Shown here: in pieces, positions 46,862-57,734 of the stretch
Layout of the letters: each line of letters begins with the position of its first letter
How positions within the stretch are numbered: the first letter of the stretch is position 1
NCBI GenBank assembly: GCA_023362775.1
Contig: JALMGJ010000001.1
Span: forward strand, 90,274,501 to 90,338,500
Source: Charina bottae
Taxonomy: Eukaryota; Chordata; Lepidosauria; Squamata; Charinaidae
Direction: 5' to 3'
DNA length: 64,000 nucleotides
Made by a program: the position numbers and the translations under genes
The notes under the pieces: generated by a model
What the model was told of the DNA's origin: nothing
Database searches by the model: none
What the model saw: the letters and a program-made list of their open reading frames with translations, nothing else

Positions 46862-48016
46862 TCATATTTATTTATGTTTTCCAACTTCTATCACTGCCCA
46901 TCTCCCCCCACAAAGGGGACTCTGGGTGGTTTACAATCAAGTTAGTGATTAAAAGCATAAAAATATATTATACAATATATCATCATAAATTAAATATAAA
47001 TATATAAAATCCAAGAGGCTGTGATGTTATATTTAAAAGAACTCTATGGCGCAAGCCACCCCCAAGAAGAGCTATTACCCTTCCCATCCCAAGCGAGGTG
47101 GCAGAGCCAGGTCTTCAGTTGTTTTCGGAAGGTCAGGAGAGTGGGGACTTGCCTCACCTCCAGGGGCAGAATGTTCCAGAGGGCGGGTGCCACTGCAGAG
47201 AAGGCCCGCCTCCTGGACCCCGTCAGATGGAATTCTCTTACAGACGGGGTCCGTAGCAAGCCCTCTCTGCATAACCGGGTGGGGCGGGTCGATACTCTGG
47301 GGATGAGGCGGTCCCTAAGGTAACCTGGTCCCATGCCATGTAGGGCTTTAAAGGTAACAACCAACACCTTGAATTGGACCCGGAAGCAAACTGGCAACCA
47401 GTGCAGCTCACACAGCAGAGGTGTCACATGTGCTGATCTTGGGGCACCCATAAATGCGCGCGCAGCCGCATTCTGGACCAGTTGAAGCTTCCGGATACTC
47501 TTCAAGGGTAGCCCCATGTAGAGTGCATTGCAACAGTCTATATGGGAGATGACATGGGCATGAGTGACTGTACGGAGGGCATCTCGGTCCAGGAAAGGGC
47601 GTAGCTGGCGTACAACTCGAAGTTGCACAAATGCCCTTCTGGCCATGACTGCCACCTGCTCCCTGTTGTTCCCCATCCAGGCCCCCACAGCCTTCAGACA
47701 CTGAGAAAGGGCAGACACTGCATCACTTAACTCACCCGGGATGGAGATATATAATTGAGTATCATCAGCATATTGATGATACCTCATCCCGTGTTGGCGG
47801 ATGATCTCACCCAGTGGTTTCATGTAGATGTTAAATAGGAGAGGGGAGAGAACCGAACCCTGCGGCACCCCACAAAGTAGGGGCCGAGGGTCGGACCTCT
47901 CATCTCCTATTACCACCCATTGGGACCGGTCTCGGAGGAAGGAGGCGAACCAGCGCAAAACTACGCTGCCCACCCCCAACTCTCCGAGCCGCCCCAAAAG
48001 GATACCATGGTCGATA
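46862..48016 (-). mobile_element. L2-type LINE, 5'-truncated, relatively young
   Basis: On the minus strand the copy starts inside the RT region at about 48016 and runs to a 3' end with accacccagagtcccctttg and a short TATTTA-type tail near 46862. It retains a long open RT C-terminal frame. Compared with the copy at 1-841, homology stops abruptly at ggtcgat, marking the 5' truncation point. Confidence 0.9.
47044..47997 (-). pseudogene. L2 reverse transcriptase, C-terminal half (317 codons open)
   Basis: Motifs in order: GVPQGSVLSPLLFNIYMKPL (RT motif B region, residues about 43-62), YHQYADDTQLYIS (catalytic YADD, about 74-86), then the L2 C-terminal landmarks SHIDCCNALYMGLP, KLQLVQNAAARAFMG, TPLLCELHWLPV and FKVLVVTFKALHGMGPGYL. 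YADD with these downstream blocks is the L2 pattern. The frame is open but lacks the endonuclease and the N-terminal RT, so the copy is not autonomous. Its first residues are a chance start upstream of real homology. Confidence 0.88.
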
Positions 48017-48177
48017 TTCAGCTTCCAGCATAAAAGGCAATGGCTATTTCATAAATACTATAATGCACGGTAGAATAATGTACCACATCTGGCCAGTAAA
48101 TGTTTTTAAATTCAAAAGTACAAAACAAAAAGGTGCAATTCTTTTTACTGTAAATGGCAAAGGCTTGATGTACTTAC

Positions 48178-48292
48178 CTGCTGGCATTCTAATTGAATCA
48201 GCTATCAAAGATTTTAAGTTTTGAAGACCAATCACTGCAGTTAGCCTTGGCTTAATTTCCTGCAATAAATTGCTTCTATGCAGGCTTTGGCC
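48178..48292 (-). CDS. Candidate 115-bp internal coding exon, gene unknown
   Basis: On the minus strand a pyrimidine-rich acceptor (ctctctccctttttacag) precedes 48292 and a consensus donor cag-gtaagt follows 48178. Only one frame is open through the block: it starts in phase 0 (GQSLHRSNLLQEIKPRLTAV...), ends with a one-base split codon, and contains leucine-rich helical-looking text (LTAVIGLQNLKSLIADSIRM). The best host-exon candidate in the window by splice strength. The gene is not recognised. It lies just outside the truncated L2 and in otherwise unique sequence. Confidence 0.5.
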
Positions 48293-49689
48293 CTGTAAAA
48301 AGGGAGAGAGAGGCCGAACATTAGGAACAGTTGAAAATTTACTTTTATGGAAAAGGTAGAATTCATATTTGAAATGCTGTCATCCCAAAGCATAAAATCA
48401 TGCTAAAGAAAGCTTTGGCATGCATGAGTCAGCACAAGTAGCCAATATACCAGGAACGTACAGAAAGTAGATTGTAGGAGAGAAACAGAAAGAGCTAAAA
48501 CAAAAACAAAACAAAAATAACAGAAGCTAATTGTTTCATCCTCTCAATACACTTTAAAAATATGGTGTTAACAAATTAGTGATATCAAACACATGGGAAA
48601 GTTACCATTTTAAACCACTTCCTTATTTCCTTATTCCCCATCCCCCACCTTTTTGATAGCTCTTGAGCAAAGCGAAGTTGAGAAAGCAACTTTAAAAAAC
48701 CAGCAAAATGCAACTCTCAACAAATTCCTTCATTTAACAGTGTGTGGTTCTAAAACAAGCTAAGAAATAGCTTAAAATTGGACCCCTTCCCAACTAGCAG
48801 TCAACGTCTTAAAAGAGTTTAAGGAACACTGCTCTACTTGCTATTTCATGTACATGTTTGCTTAACACAGTATGCCAAACCTACCTCGAAAAGACCATTT
48901 CATGGGACCTGTAACAGAAATTATAATACACAGAAGCAAAAGTTGTGATACAATTAGCTAGAGCTTTAGACAATGCTCCAAGGCAGAAAACTATCTTACA
49001 GCCCAAAATAGACTGGCAAACCTGCAAAGTGCACTTTAAACTATGACCTGGATTAAGAGACTTCTTCTTGCTAGAGCCACATTCTTAACAAAGAATAAAC
49101 TCTGAAAAATCTTCCTGCACTCACTTCTCCCTAGTCTTATGTATATAGCAAAGCTACTTAAGCCACCGGATTTTCACAGCAAGGGGATCTCAAAACAAAT
49201 CTTTATTACAGTCATAGACCAGCATAAGGAGGGTAGGGTACAGTCAATTAAAAAGCATAGAAGATACATCAGAGTCTAAAAAAAATTATAAAGGGGATCT
49301 TGCTCAGTTAGCATCTTACATTTACAAAGGACCCCCAACATTACTGATCAATTATTGTATAAATTAATACTTTGAAAGAAATACGTTTCCTAACAGGTAT
49401 AATGAATATTCCCCTAAGGAATATTCCTTATTATATTATTATATAATCCCCTACATGCAAACATTCATTTAAAGCACTTATAAATCCACACAAAACACAT
49501 GCAATTAAAAATCGATGCTGTCAGCCTTTGCCAAAGGAAAATTGTCACTATAATGAGAAACTAAACGAGATACACTGATAGTCAAATATCAAACAATACT
49601 ATCAGCAGGATTCAAAATGATACCATATTCCTTTTATGTTAAATAAGAATGGAGTAATAAATTGAAACTATTCCAGTATCAGGAAAAAT
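48293..49689. other. Unannotated sequence, likely intronic if the neighbouring exon is real
   Basis: A 24-nt block at 48887-48910 on the minus strand has good acceptor and donor contexts but would add an in-frame stop before the 48178 exon. Otherwise nothing recognised. Confidence 0.4.
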
Positions 49690-50125
49690 ATTTGCCAAAA
49701 GTGGATTCACATCAAGCAAGAGAGTGACAAAATAGCATTTGTTTAGCAGAGGAAATGATGGCAAATTAGAAACGCAAGTCTATCGAAAAACAACCCACAC
49801 TAACCAAGTACTCCACTACCAAAGTAACAACCCAACCTCCCACAAGAGGAGCTGTGTAAGAATATTATTCAGATGAGCACAAACACACTGCAACAACCCG
49901 GAACACCAGAAAAAGAAAACAGACTACCTATACAACATCTTCCAACAAAATGGATACCCACACAACTTTATCAAGAAGTGCCTGACCACTCAACCCGCTA
50001 CAGCACAGCCAGTACAAGCTATGAAAAGGATAACACTGCCATACATCAGAAACATCTCAGAAACAACCAACAGACTATTACAACCACACAGTATCGCCGT
50101 AGCTAACAAACCAACTAAAGCCCTC

Positions 50126-50484
50126 CAAAACATTCCAAACTTTTCATGTTGGTGACAAACTTTTTAGACATGCATCATTTCGCAACACACTCTTACAGCA
50201 GGGCATCATTTCGCAACACACCCTTACAGCAGAGCACAAGGCAGGAACTAGGACCTGCGTGGAATCCTGGCAGGGCAGGTTTGGAGGTAGCAAGGCACAA
50301 GGCAGGCACTAGGACCTGCGCGGAATCCTGGCAGGGCAGGTTTGGAGGTAGCAAGGCACAAGGGAGGCACTAGGACCTGCGTGGAATCCTGGCAGGGCTC
50401 GGAGACAGCAGCAGCCGCCGCGACATACCCAGACACTGCAGCCGACACACTAACGTGTCCCGACACACAGTTTGGAAAGCTCTG
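50126..50484 (-). mobile_element. hAT-type MITE (family B) with 61-bp internal tandem repeats
   Basis: Reverse-oriented relative of 5169-5427: the right end tttggaaagctctg is intact, while the left end (caaaacattccaaactttt) is degraded or truncated. Internally a 61-bp unit starting gcacaaggcagg recurs at 50234, 50295 and 50356, the last incomplete. The flanking octamers do not match, consistent with loss at the left edge. It interrupts the PLE 2 reading frame. Confidence 0.82.
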
Positions 50485-50741
50485 TCTTAAGTAAACCGAA
50501 GGACCCAGTAGCCCAAGAAGAAAAACCAAGAGTCATCTACAACATACAGTGTAAGGACTGTAACAGCCACTATGTAGGACAGACAGGCAGAAGACTAGCA
50601 GAGCGCATCCATGAACACCAACTAGCAGTCAGAAGACACAATGAAAACTCTTTAATCTCACAACACATAGACAGACTCAACCATAGTTTCAACTGGGAAA
50701 CTGTGAGCATCCAAGACCAAGCTAAATCCAAAAAACACTAG
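50485..50741 (+). pseudogene. PLE 2 GIY-YIG endonuclease domain
   Basis: In frame after the MITE: LSKPKDPVAQ, then VIYNIQCKDCNSHYVGQTGR (YNI and YVG fill the GIY and YIG positions), then LAERIHEHQLAVRR and a C-terminus ending SKKH before a stop. Compared with PLE 1 (VVYAIQC, LYIGET) the layout is the same but the sequence is clearly another family. The RT upstream is broken by frame changes and by the MITE. Confidence 0.85.
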
Positions 50742-51119
50742 GGAATTCCTGGAAGCTTGGCACTCAGACACATCAGCCATCAATTGACACATAGAGATAA
50801 ACCACATTTACACACCACTCAAAAGAGACAATAATAAAGCTAAAAAGGAAACAAAAAAACAGAACACATTTTCTCCAGCAGCTTACACCCAGATAAGCAG
50901 GAATTAACATCAGATAAACAAGCAAGCAGAAATGTCTGTAGCTTGAATCATGTCAACTGGATTTCTATTTTCTCAGTGGAAACGTTTCGCTCCTTATCCA
51001 AGGAGCTTCTTCAGTCTGAGCAAAGTTAGTAAGGGAATCCTTAAATATGTTTCTAGGTGGCTGTGTGACCTTGCACCTGGGGCTAGGTCATGGTTATTTT
51101 GAGATGTTATTTCTAAGTC

Positions 51120-51575
51120 CCTTTATCATCTAAAGGAGGATCGTTAAGATTACCATGCTGCTGTTGAGCTTGCGAAATGGTCTTAAATCTTCCTAGGCAC
51201 AGAAGACAAAGCAGGAAGGAAAATAGGGGAAAGATTGTGCCTGAGGCCCCCACCTCTATTCAAGGAAGGATTTTCCAAGTTGGCATAAATGGATTCCTTG
51301 ACCCCTCTCTCAAACCACCTATCTTCTCTGTCTAAAATGTGAACATTAATGTCCTCAAATGAGTGTCCTTTTTCCTTTAGATGAAGATAAACTGCTGACT
51401 CTGGTCCTGTGGTGTTACTTCTCCTGTGTTGGGCCATCCTCCTGTACAAAGGTTGTTTGGTTTCTCCAATGTAGAGTTCAGAGCACTCCTCACTGCACTG
51501 GATTGCATAAACTACATTGCTTTTCTTGTGTTTTGGAGTTTGATCTTTGGGGTGTACAAGCCTCTGTCTCAGTGA
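51120..51575 (-). pseudogene. PLE 1 GIY-YIG domain, copy 2 minus arm
   Basis: Inverted copy of the plus-arm coding sequence, covering the GIY-YIG domain. A one-base difference near 51185 shifts the final residues, so the continuous frame from 51449 stops at about 51183. Confidence 0.85.
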
Positions 51576-52168
51576 CAGCGACAGATAGGGCTGAGACTCA
51601 GAGTAAACGGAAGAACCTGGTCATTCCTTACATGGCTGGCGTGTCTGAAAAGATAAAAAGGATATTTGGCAAACACCACATACCTGTATATTTCAAACCC
51701 ACCAACACACTGAGACAGAGGCTTGTACACCCCAAAGATCAAACTCCAAAACACAAGAAAAGCAATGTAGTTTATGCAATCCAGTGCAGTGAGGAGTGCT
51801 CTGAACTCTACATTGGAGAAACCAAACAACCTTTGTACAGGAGGATGGCCCAACACAGGAGAAGTAACACCACAGGACCAGAGTCAGCAGTTTATCTTCA
51901 TCTAAAGGAAAAAGGACACTCATTTGAGGACATTAATGTTCACATTTTAGACAGAGAAGATAGGTGGTTTGAGAGAGGGGTCAAGGAATCCATTTATGCC
52001 AACTTGGAAAATCCTTCCTTGAATAGAGGTGGGGGCCTCAGGCACAATCTTTCCCCTATTTTCCTTCCTGCTTTGTCTTCTGTGCCTAGGAAGATTAAGA
52101 CCATTTCGCAAGCTCAACAGCAGCATGGTAATCTTAACGATCCTCCTTTAGATGATAAAGGGACTTAG
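51576..52168 (+). pseudogene. PLE 1 GIY-YIG domain, copy 2 plus arm
   Basis: From the junction the frame reads TATDRAETQSKRKNLVIPYM and continues through YAIQCSEECSELYIGET and MAQHRRSNTTGPESAVYLHL to a stop after PPLDDKGT. RT motifs A-C are absent. The open frame extends upstream into the inverted arm, so its first roughly 72 codons (from 51359) are antisense and meaningless. Confidence 0.88.
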
Positions 52169-52262
52169 AAATAACATCTCAAAATAACCATGACCTAGCC
52201 CCAGGTGCAAGGTCACACAGCCACCTAGAAACATATTTAAGGATTCCCTTACTAACTTTGCT

Positions 52263-52298
52263 CTGAAGAAGCTCCTTGGATAAGGAGTGAAACGTTTC
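52263..52298 (+). ncRNA. Hammerhead-like motif, PLE 1 copy 2 (plus arm)
   Basis: CTGAAGA core, stem gctcctt/aaggagt with one G-T wobble, and GAAAC. The 4-base deletion just upstream removes the helix I pairing seen in copy 1, so it is probably inactive. The minus-arm counterpart at about 50977-51016 keeps the upstream bases. Confidence 0.5.
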
Positions 52299-52496
52299 CA
52301 CTGAGAAAATAGAAATCCAGTTGACATGATTCAAGCTACAGACAATTCCACCTGGATGACTGAGAACCTTCATAGACATAAGCAAGCAGAAAACAATACT
52401 CTAATCAAGGAACTACCAAGGAGAAAATCACACCCCCACCAACACTGGCAGGGCAAGCTACTGTATATAAACAGCGAGCAAACCCCACACTCACTA

Positions 52497-52536
52497 GCAC
52501 TGATGATGTTATCTAGTTGGGTAATGAAACATCTGC
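52497..52536 (+). ncRNA. Candidate hammerhead ribozyme of PLE 2
   Basis: CTGATGA at 52500-52506, one extra unpaired T, then a stem from gttatc paired with gggtaat including wobbles, then GAAA at 52526-52529. The following acatctg is one transition away from acgtctg, which would supply stem III and a GUC cleavage triplet. The layout, including the single extra base before stem II, is the same as in PLE 1. Probably decayed. Confidence 0.5.
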
Positions 52537-52594
52537 AAGCAAACAACCAAGCTCAGAAAGCGCCAAGGACTCCACAGTTCAACCCTGAGTTACA

Positions 52595-53339
52595 TATATT
52601 CTCTTCTATTGGTAAAATAGTATTTGTTTATTTTAATCGTTGCCCATAGTACTTTTATAATGATTACTCTATCATCTTAATTTTATACTGGTGCCTTGCA
52701 TATACAGTATGTTGCTTGCTTTTTCATTACTTATTATTACAATAGTTTTATGAAGTTCACTGTTTAAATCTAAGTGCTCCTTTTGTTATCTGTCATGGGT
52801 TGGCTTTCCCAGGAGCAGACAAGTATACACATCTAATACATAAAAATAAAAAAAATGAAAGTACTAAAATACATAATAGTAAAAAAAATAGCTTGCTTCT
52901 AATAAAAAGGGAGCAATGGTTTGTTGGATCCCATCAGTAGTTCATAGCCATCAACAGCTATGATAATCATATACAGCATAAAGTGGCTATTTTGGCCCCA
53001 TATTCCTTGGTATCAAAATGCTCCACATCAAATTAGTAAAAATCATATTATTGGGGTGCTCACTACAGAAAGGTATACAATGTATACCAAGACACTAACT
53101 AAAGAATTAAATTCAGAAATTCATTACCTATGCACCAACTTAAATACATACAATATTTACTAAACAACAAGTAAATGAAGCAAGCACGAAGTTGCAGACA
53201 CAAGCTTTACGTTTATTAGAAAGCAAGCTAAAACTTGCAAATATGTTATACTCATATCAGAGAAATGGGAAAGACATAGTATGCAGAAGTACAGACTGAA
53301 GCAAGCACACGAAGCCCCAATTCTTTATACATATGAAAT
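52595..53339. other. Unannotated AT-rich sequence
   Basis: Nothing recognised. Confidence 0.45.
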
Positions 53340-53341
53340 AT

Positions 53342-53384
<43 letters not shown>

Positions 53385-53512
53385 TTTTCTATCCCACCTT
53401 TATTATTTTTATAAATAACTCAAGCCGGCGAACATACCTAACACTCCTTCTTCCTCCTATTTTCCCCACAATAACCTTGTGAGGTGAGTTGGGCTGAGAG
53501 AGAGGGACTGGC
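53340..53512 (-). mobile_element. Sauria-type SINE 3' part with (TTTA)n tail
   Basis: TTTA repeats at 53340-53386 are followed by the reverse complement of the SINE tail (tatcccacctttattatt, gccggcgaacatacctaaca, aaccttgtgaggtgagttgg). This matches the copy at 2048-2386. The head is missing, so it is 5'-truncated. Confidence 0.85.
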
Positions 53513-55384
53513 CACACACATGCATACCAGTTATCCTCTACCAGTTGCATCTGCACACTTTTCTATTAATCGTGTATCATCAGGCATGTCCCAAAGTTCC
53601 TGGTTATGGCCAGCCAACATTAAAGTCCTTCAAGCCATGTCAAAGAGAAGCATGGTTTGCCCAAACTTGAAACCTCAGGGCTAAAGCCTCCAACACACTT
53701 TTTTGCAACTCCCAGGCTATCCTCCAATCCCAATTACCAAAAATCACTGGTCTGGCTTCCCACTGTTTTGAAGAAAATGAAAACAGTAATATAAGCTTTA
53801 AAATAGGCTTCTCAAGATCATTTTAAAAGGTAAGCCCTCCCAAAATGAGAGCAAAACCCATAACATATTGGCTCTGCCCACTATGTGCCATCACTCCACC
53901 CAATTTAGCCTCTGCCCTCCAAAAACAAAAAGTGCAGTCCTTGGCCACCAAAATGTTGCCTGTCTCTATCTTAACCGTCCCTGTTCAGGCACGTGAAGAT
54001 TAATTGATAACCAGTGCTACTTGCCTCTATTTTTTTGCCTCAACTCTGCCACATGCTCAATTGTTCCTTTCCCCACTGAAAGACTGCTTCTTGCTTTGAT
54101 CTCTACCTGCAGTGCCCTCTTCTCCCTGATGTCAATTTCCAGAGAACCGTCTAGCACTCATCATGCTTTAGTTCCATGTGCATTTTAATTTCTCAACACT
54201 AACCACCAGAGAAACATTCAGGTCCGGTGGTGTATACATCCAACAAATCTGGGGAAATATATTTTGAAGGAGAGGGGCAATTGGTTGGCTTCAGTGGTTA
54301 TAATGAGGCTTTAATACCTAAATTACTTTCCTTTTCTGGTGACATTAGAAGTCATCCCAATTATAATCACAGCACAGATTCCAACACCGTTTTCCCATAA
54401 TGAGTCTTGGAACCAAAACTATGATGTACTCCCCAGTACCATAGCTCAAAGTGAATGCAAAAACAGAAGTAGGCCTCCTAATGAATGAAGTTCATATAAA
54501 AATGAAGGGATATCCGAGCTCAAAAAATCAAAAACTTTGTAAACCTACTTTAGACAACAGCTGGAGGCCCAAGAAACGGATTAGCTAATACACATACTGT
54601 ATATAAATGAGCTCAAGCAGCAAGTCCTGAATGTACAAGCTGCTTCAGCTCACAACATGGTATTTGAGCAATCAAATAATGTCTTGGACATAAATGTAAC
54701 AAAAAATAAAATATAAATCCTGAAAGAAGTGGATTAACTTACAGATCTGTCCTAAACCATCATAATCACGGTGAGCAATATGATGCTGGTGGGCACTTTT
54801 GTGAATGCCTATTGCCCTCTGCATCAGTACTTCACTGATTCATTTTTTAAAAATTAACATTACTTTCAGGTGGCTAAGAACACTTCAGAATGAAATGTTG
54901 AGGCACCAAAATCAGCAATATTCTGATGGTGGATGATGAAAACTAGCATTTGCTTTGAAACATTCCTCACTCCATCAGGGGGAAAAAAGGAAAATAAAAA
55001 GGGATATTTTATCAATCCAAAACAAAAACTAATCCAAACTATTAACATTTTCACTGCCTGCCTTTTGGGGAGGCTTGGGAATGGCAACATGATATGTGGA
55101 AACCTGGGACTGGCTCATCACAGCAATCACTCTGAGAAGGAACCCTGTCGTGATAGCCATTGTGTGATAGTGCTCATGACACTTCCTCAAAATTCTGTGA
55201 TTGCCTGCTTAGTGCTGTTAGCTTGGCAGATTGGTATTTATGATATATATTCCACACTTACCAACAATCTATCTCCTAGCCTAATCTGCAGCAACTTAAA
55301 TTTTAATTAATTCAGAAATCAAATAGTAGCTTGAACACATTACTAGTTTAATATAAATAAAATGTGAATAAGTATCAAGATTCT
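53513..55384. other. Mostly unannotated sequence
   Basis: A minus-strand block at 54743-54834 has a tct-gtaagt donor and an open frame (including GIHKSAHQHHIAHRDYDG) but no clear acceptor. I do not call it an exon. Nothing else recognised. Confidence 0.4.
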
Positions 55385-55560
55385 AAATATTTTTTACTTA
55401 TTTCTTAGATGTACACAATACTCCCTCTTCGTTTTCCCCAAACAACTCTATGAGATTGATTTGATTTAGACTGTGACTGATTCCAAGCCAGTGAATGAGA
55501 TTTCATAGGTAAGAGCTATGTTCAACTCTCCAAGACTAATCCAAAGCCTTCAGTATTATA
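55385..55560 (-). mobile_element. Old Sauria-type SINE fragment
   Basis: Reverse complement of a decayed SINE: ccccaaacaactctatgaga, gactgtgactgattccaagc and ccagtgaatgagattt correspond to the Sauria body ahead of the tRNA head. Limits approximate. Confidence 0.5.
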
Positions 55561-56361
55561 TCACACTGCTATCAACTAATTACCTTGCCAAGTCTACCGA
55601 AGAACACAAAACGGTATAAACCAATGCAAAAACAATCCTCATAAAAGTTCATATTTCTATACCACAAATGTAATCAAATGCTTTCTGGGCATTTCTAAAC
55701 TTCATTTTTCCAGTAACTCATAAATGAAAGTCAGCAGAGATCTCTATAAAGGTGGAGATTTTCCCCAGCACAATGTAATCTACCATGCTGATGACAGACA
55801 AATCAAGCTGTATCCTGGCTGACATCATTCTTAAATGTTAAATGAATTCTAAACCAACAAAAACAAAAAGCCATTAGGAATTCTATTAGACAGTTTGGTG
55901 TGCTTTTAGTATCATCCCTTAGTTTCAGAACTAAGTATTAGATTTGCATCCTTCCAAATGGTGGAAACCAAGTCCAACTCTATAGAACAGGGGTTCCTGA
56001 AGTGTGGGGTCACAATCAAATTTTGGGAAGATGGTTCACAAATTTAGGGGGCTTCTGCATATAAAGTAAAATCATAATCAGAAGCTGTTACCATTCTGCC
56101 TGGACAAGCTGGGAGCAAAGTCGGGTTTTTCTAGTTGCTGCCATAAACATATTAAAAGCAAAAATTGATCCAAAAAAAGTAGAACAAAAAAATGAGTATG
56201 GAAGTCTCAAAAATATAACCCAGATTTCATGAATTAGGCAAAACTAAGCAAATTGATCCTTTCCATTCAAATAAGACTTAATTTTGTTTGTTTTACTGTT
56301 TTTTTCCAATTAAAATGATGTTATAAAGTTGCAAGTTTCTATGAGTTTTACTTGAAATACA
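55561..56361. other. Unannotated, with a possible half MITE
   Basis: At 55988 caggggttcctgaagtgtgg resembles one end of the MITE at 14299, but no partner end was found. Confidence 0.4.
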
Positions 56362-56441
56362 CCACTATTTAATATGTCTATGAAGGTTCTCAGTCATCCA
56401 GGTGGAACAGTCTGTGGCTTGAATCATGTCAACTGGATTTA

Positions 56442-56772
56442 CAGGAGGATGGCCCAACACAGGAGAAGTAACACCACAGGACCAGAGTCAGCAGTTTATC
56501 TTTATCTAAAGGAAAAAGGACACTCATTTGAGGACATTAATGTTCACATTTTAGACAGAGAAGATAGGTGGTTTGAGAGAGGGGTCAAGGAATCCATTCA
56601 TGCCAACTTGGAAAATCCTTCCTTGAATAGAGGTGGGGGCCTCAGGCATAACCTTTCCCCTATCTTCCTTCCTGCTTTGTCTTCTGTGCCTAGGAAGATT
56701 AAGACCATTTCACAAGCTCAACAGCAGCAGGGTAATCTTAACGATCCTCCTTTAGATGATAAAGGGACTTAG
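56442..56772 (+). pseudogene. PLE 1 GIY-YIG C-terminal fragment, copy 3
   Basis: The frame from YRRMAQHRRSNTTGPESAVY to PPLDDKGT and stop is intact, but the GIY and YIG strands are missing, so no nuclease can form. An upstream ATG at 56374 adds codons from the inverted arm only. Confidence 0.88.
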
Positions 56773-56870
56773 AAACAAACATCTCAAAAATAACCATGAC
56801 CTAGCCCCAGGTGCCAGGTCACACAGCCAGCCTAGAAACATATTTAAGGATTCCCTTACTAACTTTACTC

Positions 56871-56908
56871 AGACTGAAGAAGCTCCTTGGATAAGGAGTG
56901 AAACGTAT
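56871..56908 (+). ncRNA. Hammerhead-like motif, PLE 1 copy 3
   Basis: CTGAAGA, stem gctcctt/aaggagt, GAAAC, then gtatcc. The cleavage position would be A instead of T, still permitted by the H rule; helix I keeps two of three pairs. Confidence 0.5.
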
Positions 56909-56966
56909 CCACTAAGAAAATAGAAATCCAGTTGACATGATTCAAGCCACAGACCACTATTTAATA

Positions 56967-57734
56967 CTTTAATTTTAATCTATATTTATTTCTTACCCAA
57001 GCCTAACCCTCCTAAAATAATTAGTTTTATTTATAAAGAGGTCATACAACTTCCTTAACATTTCAGGGTATGACAGCACTGCAAATTTTGAAAAAAAAAT
57101 GTGCTGTATGTCCTCAAGAATCAGATTAAAATAATAATTTTAAGGGACTAAGTCTCTATTGCTATTGTCCCAGACTTCCAGAGTACTGCAAGAGAAGATA
57201 AATGAATTCCTTAGGCAATTTTTTTTAGTACAGATGCATTACTTTTCCTATTGTGTGGGAGGTCAGAGATAAAGCAGATAGGAGAAATGGGTAGAATCAT
57301 GAGGAGGGAGCTAGAGGCAAGAAATATATAAACAGATGAGCATACCAGCATGAAGAAAGAAGCTCACCCAAAGATTATTTTTCTCATGGGGGAAAAAAAT
57401 CTAAAGCATCTGTTGTTATTTCCACAGGATTTAAAAGGTGGCAAAGACCACACAATGCACAGAAACTCAGTAATATTCTCAATAGGGGATCAGATCACAG
57501 CTGCTACCTACAGTTAACCTTTCAACTGTTTAAACTGGACATTTAATCACTTTATTAAATGCTGCACTGCCATTATAACAATTATATAACTGACCAGTTG
57601 CACAAACAATTTTTGTCTATGGCCCTAATTCTCAACAGCAAATGGTATTGATCCATGGCCTGATAAGAACAACTGTTTTATTCCAAGAAAAGTCCAAAAT
57701 GGACCCAAGAACCAACATTTAATATCCTAAATAC
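56967..57734. other. Unannotated sequence
   Basis: Nothing recognised. Confidence 0.45.

Larger units (their letters stand above)
50933..52379. mobile_element. Penelope-like element 1, copy 2: fold-back insertion in PLE 2
   Basis: Exact 13-bp duplication aagcaagcagaaa at 50920-50932 and 52380-52392. Minus arm 50933-51575, central segment 51576-51709, plus arm 51710 to about 52342. The inner junction is at gtctcagtg/acagcgacag. Here the extra terminal sequence (ccacctggatgactgagaac ... catagacat) is on the right arm. The right arm lacks four bases (agac) in front of the hammerhead-like core that the left arm keeps. The arms share a variant (tctcagtgg / ccactgaga) absent from copy 1. Confidence 0.93.
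49690..52594 (+). mobile_element. Penelope-like element 2, decayed, with two nested insertions
   Basis: A second PLE family in plus orientation, different in sequence from PLE 1. Outer pieces are 49690-50125, 50485-50932 and 52393-52594. The missing stretches are a hAT MITE (50126-50484) and a PLE 1 insertion (50933-52379, with its duplication). Translated remnants: the RT-distal segment TQVYRKTTHTNQVLHYQSNN near 49780-49840, a segment LPYIRNISETTNRLLQ near 50035-50080, the GIY-YIG domain at about 50530-50740, and a 3' region with a hammerhead-like motif. Several frame changes in the first piece. The 5' boundary is approximate. Confidence 0.82.
56375..56953. mobile_element. Penelope-like element 1, copy 3: short fold-back insertion
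   Basis: Exact 13-bp duplication ccactatttaata at 56362-56374 and 56954-56966. The minus arm is short (56375-56441, of which about 35 bp pairs with the far end) and joins directly to a plus arm starting inside the GIY-YIG domain at acaggaggatggcccaac (56442). The arms share a variant (tgtggc / gccaca) not present in copy 1. As in copy 1 the extra terminal sequence tgtctatgaagg is on the left. Confidence 0.93.

Noticed and set aside
48887..48910. Possible 24-nt microexon on the minus strand with good splice contexts
   Set aside because: Would place a stop codon in the only open frame of the 48178 candidate exon. Could be a poison exon, but nothing supports that.
50234..50400. CRISPR-like regular repeats
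   Set aside because: These are directly adjacent 61-bp tandem units within a MITE, with no spacers, in a vertebrate genome.
54743..54834. Minus-strand block with a gtaagt donor and an open frame
   Set aside because: No pyrimidine tract or clear acceptor; phase does not fit neighbouring candidates.
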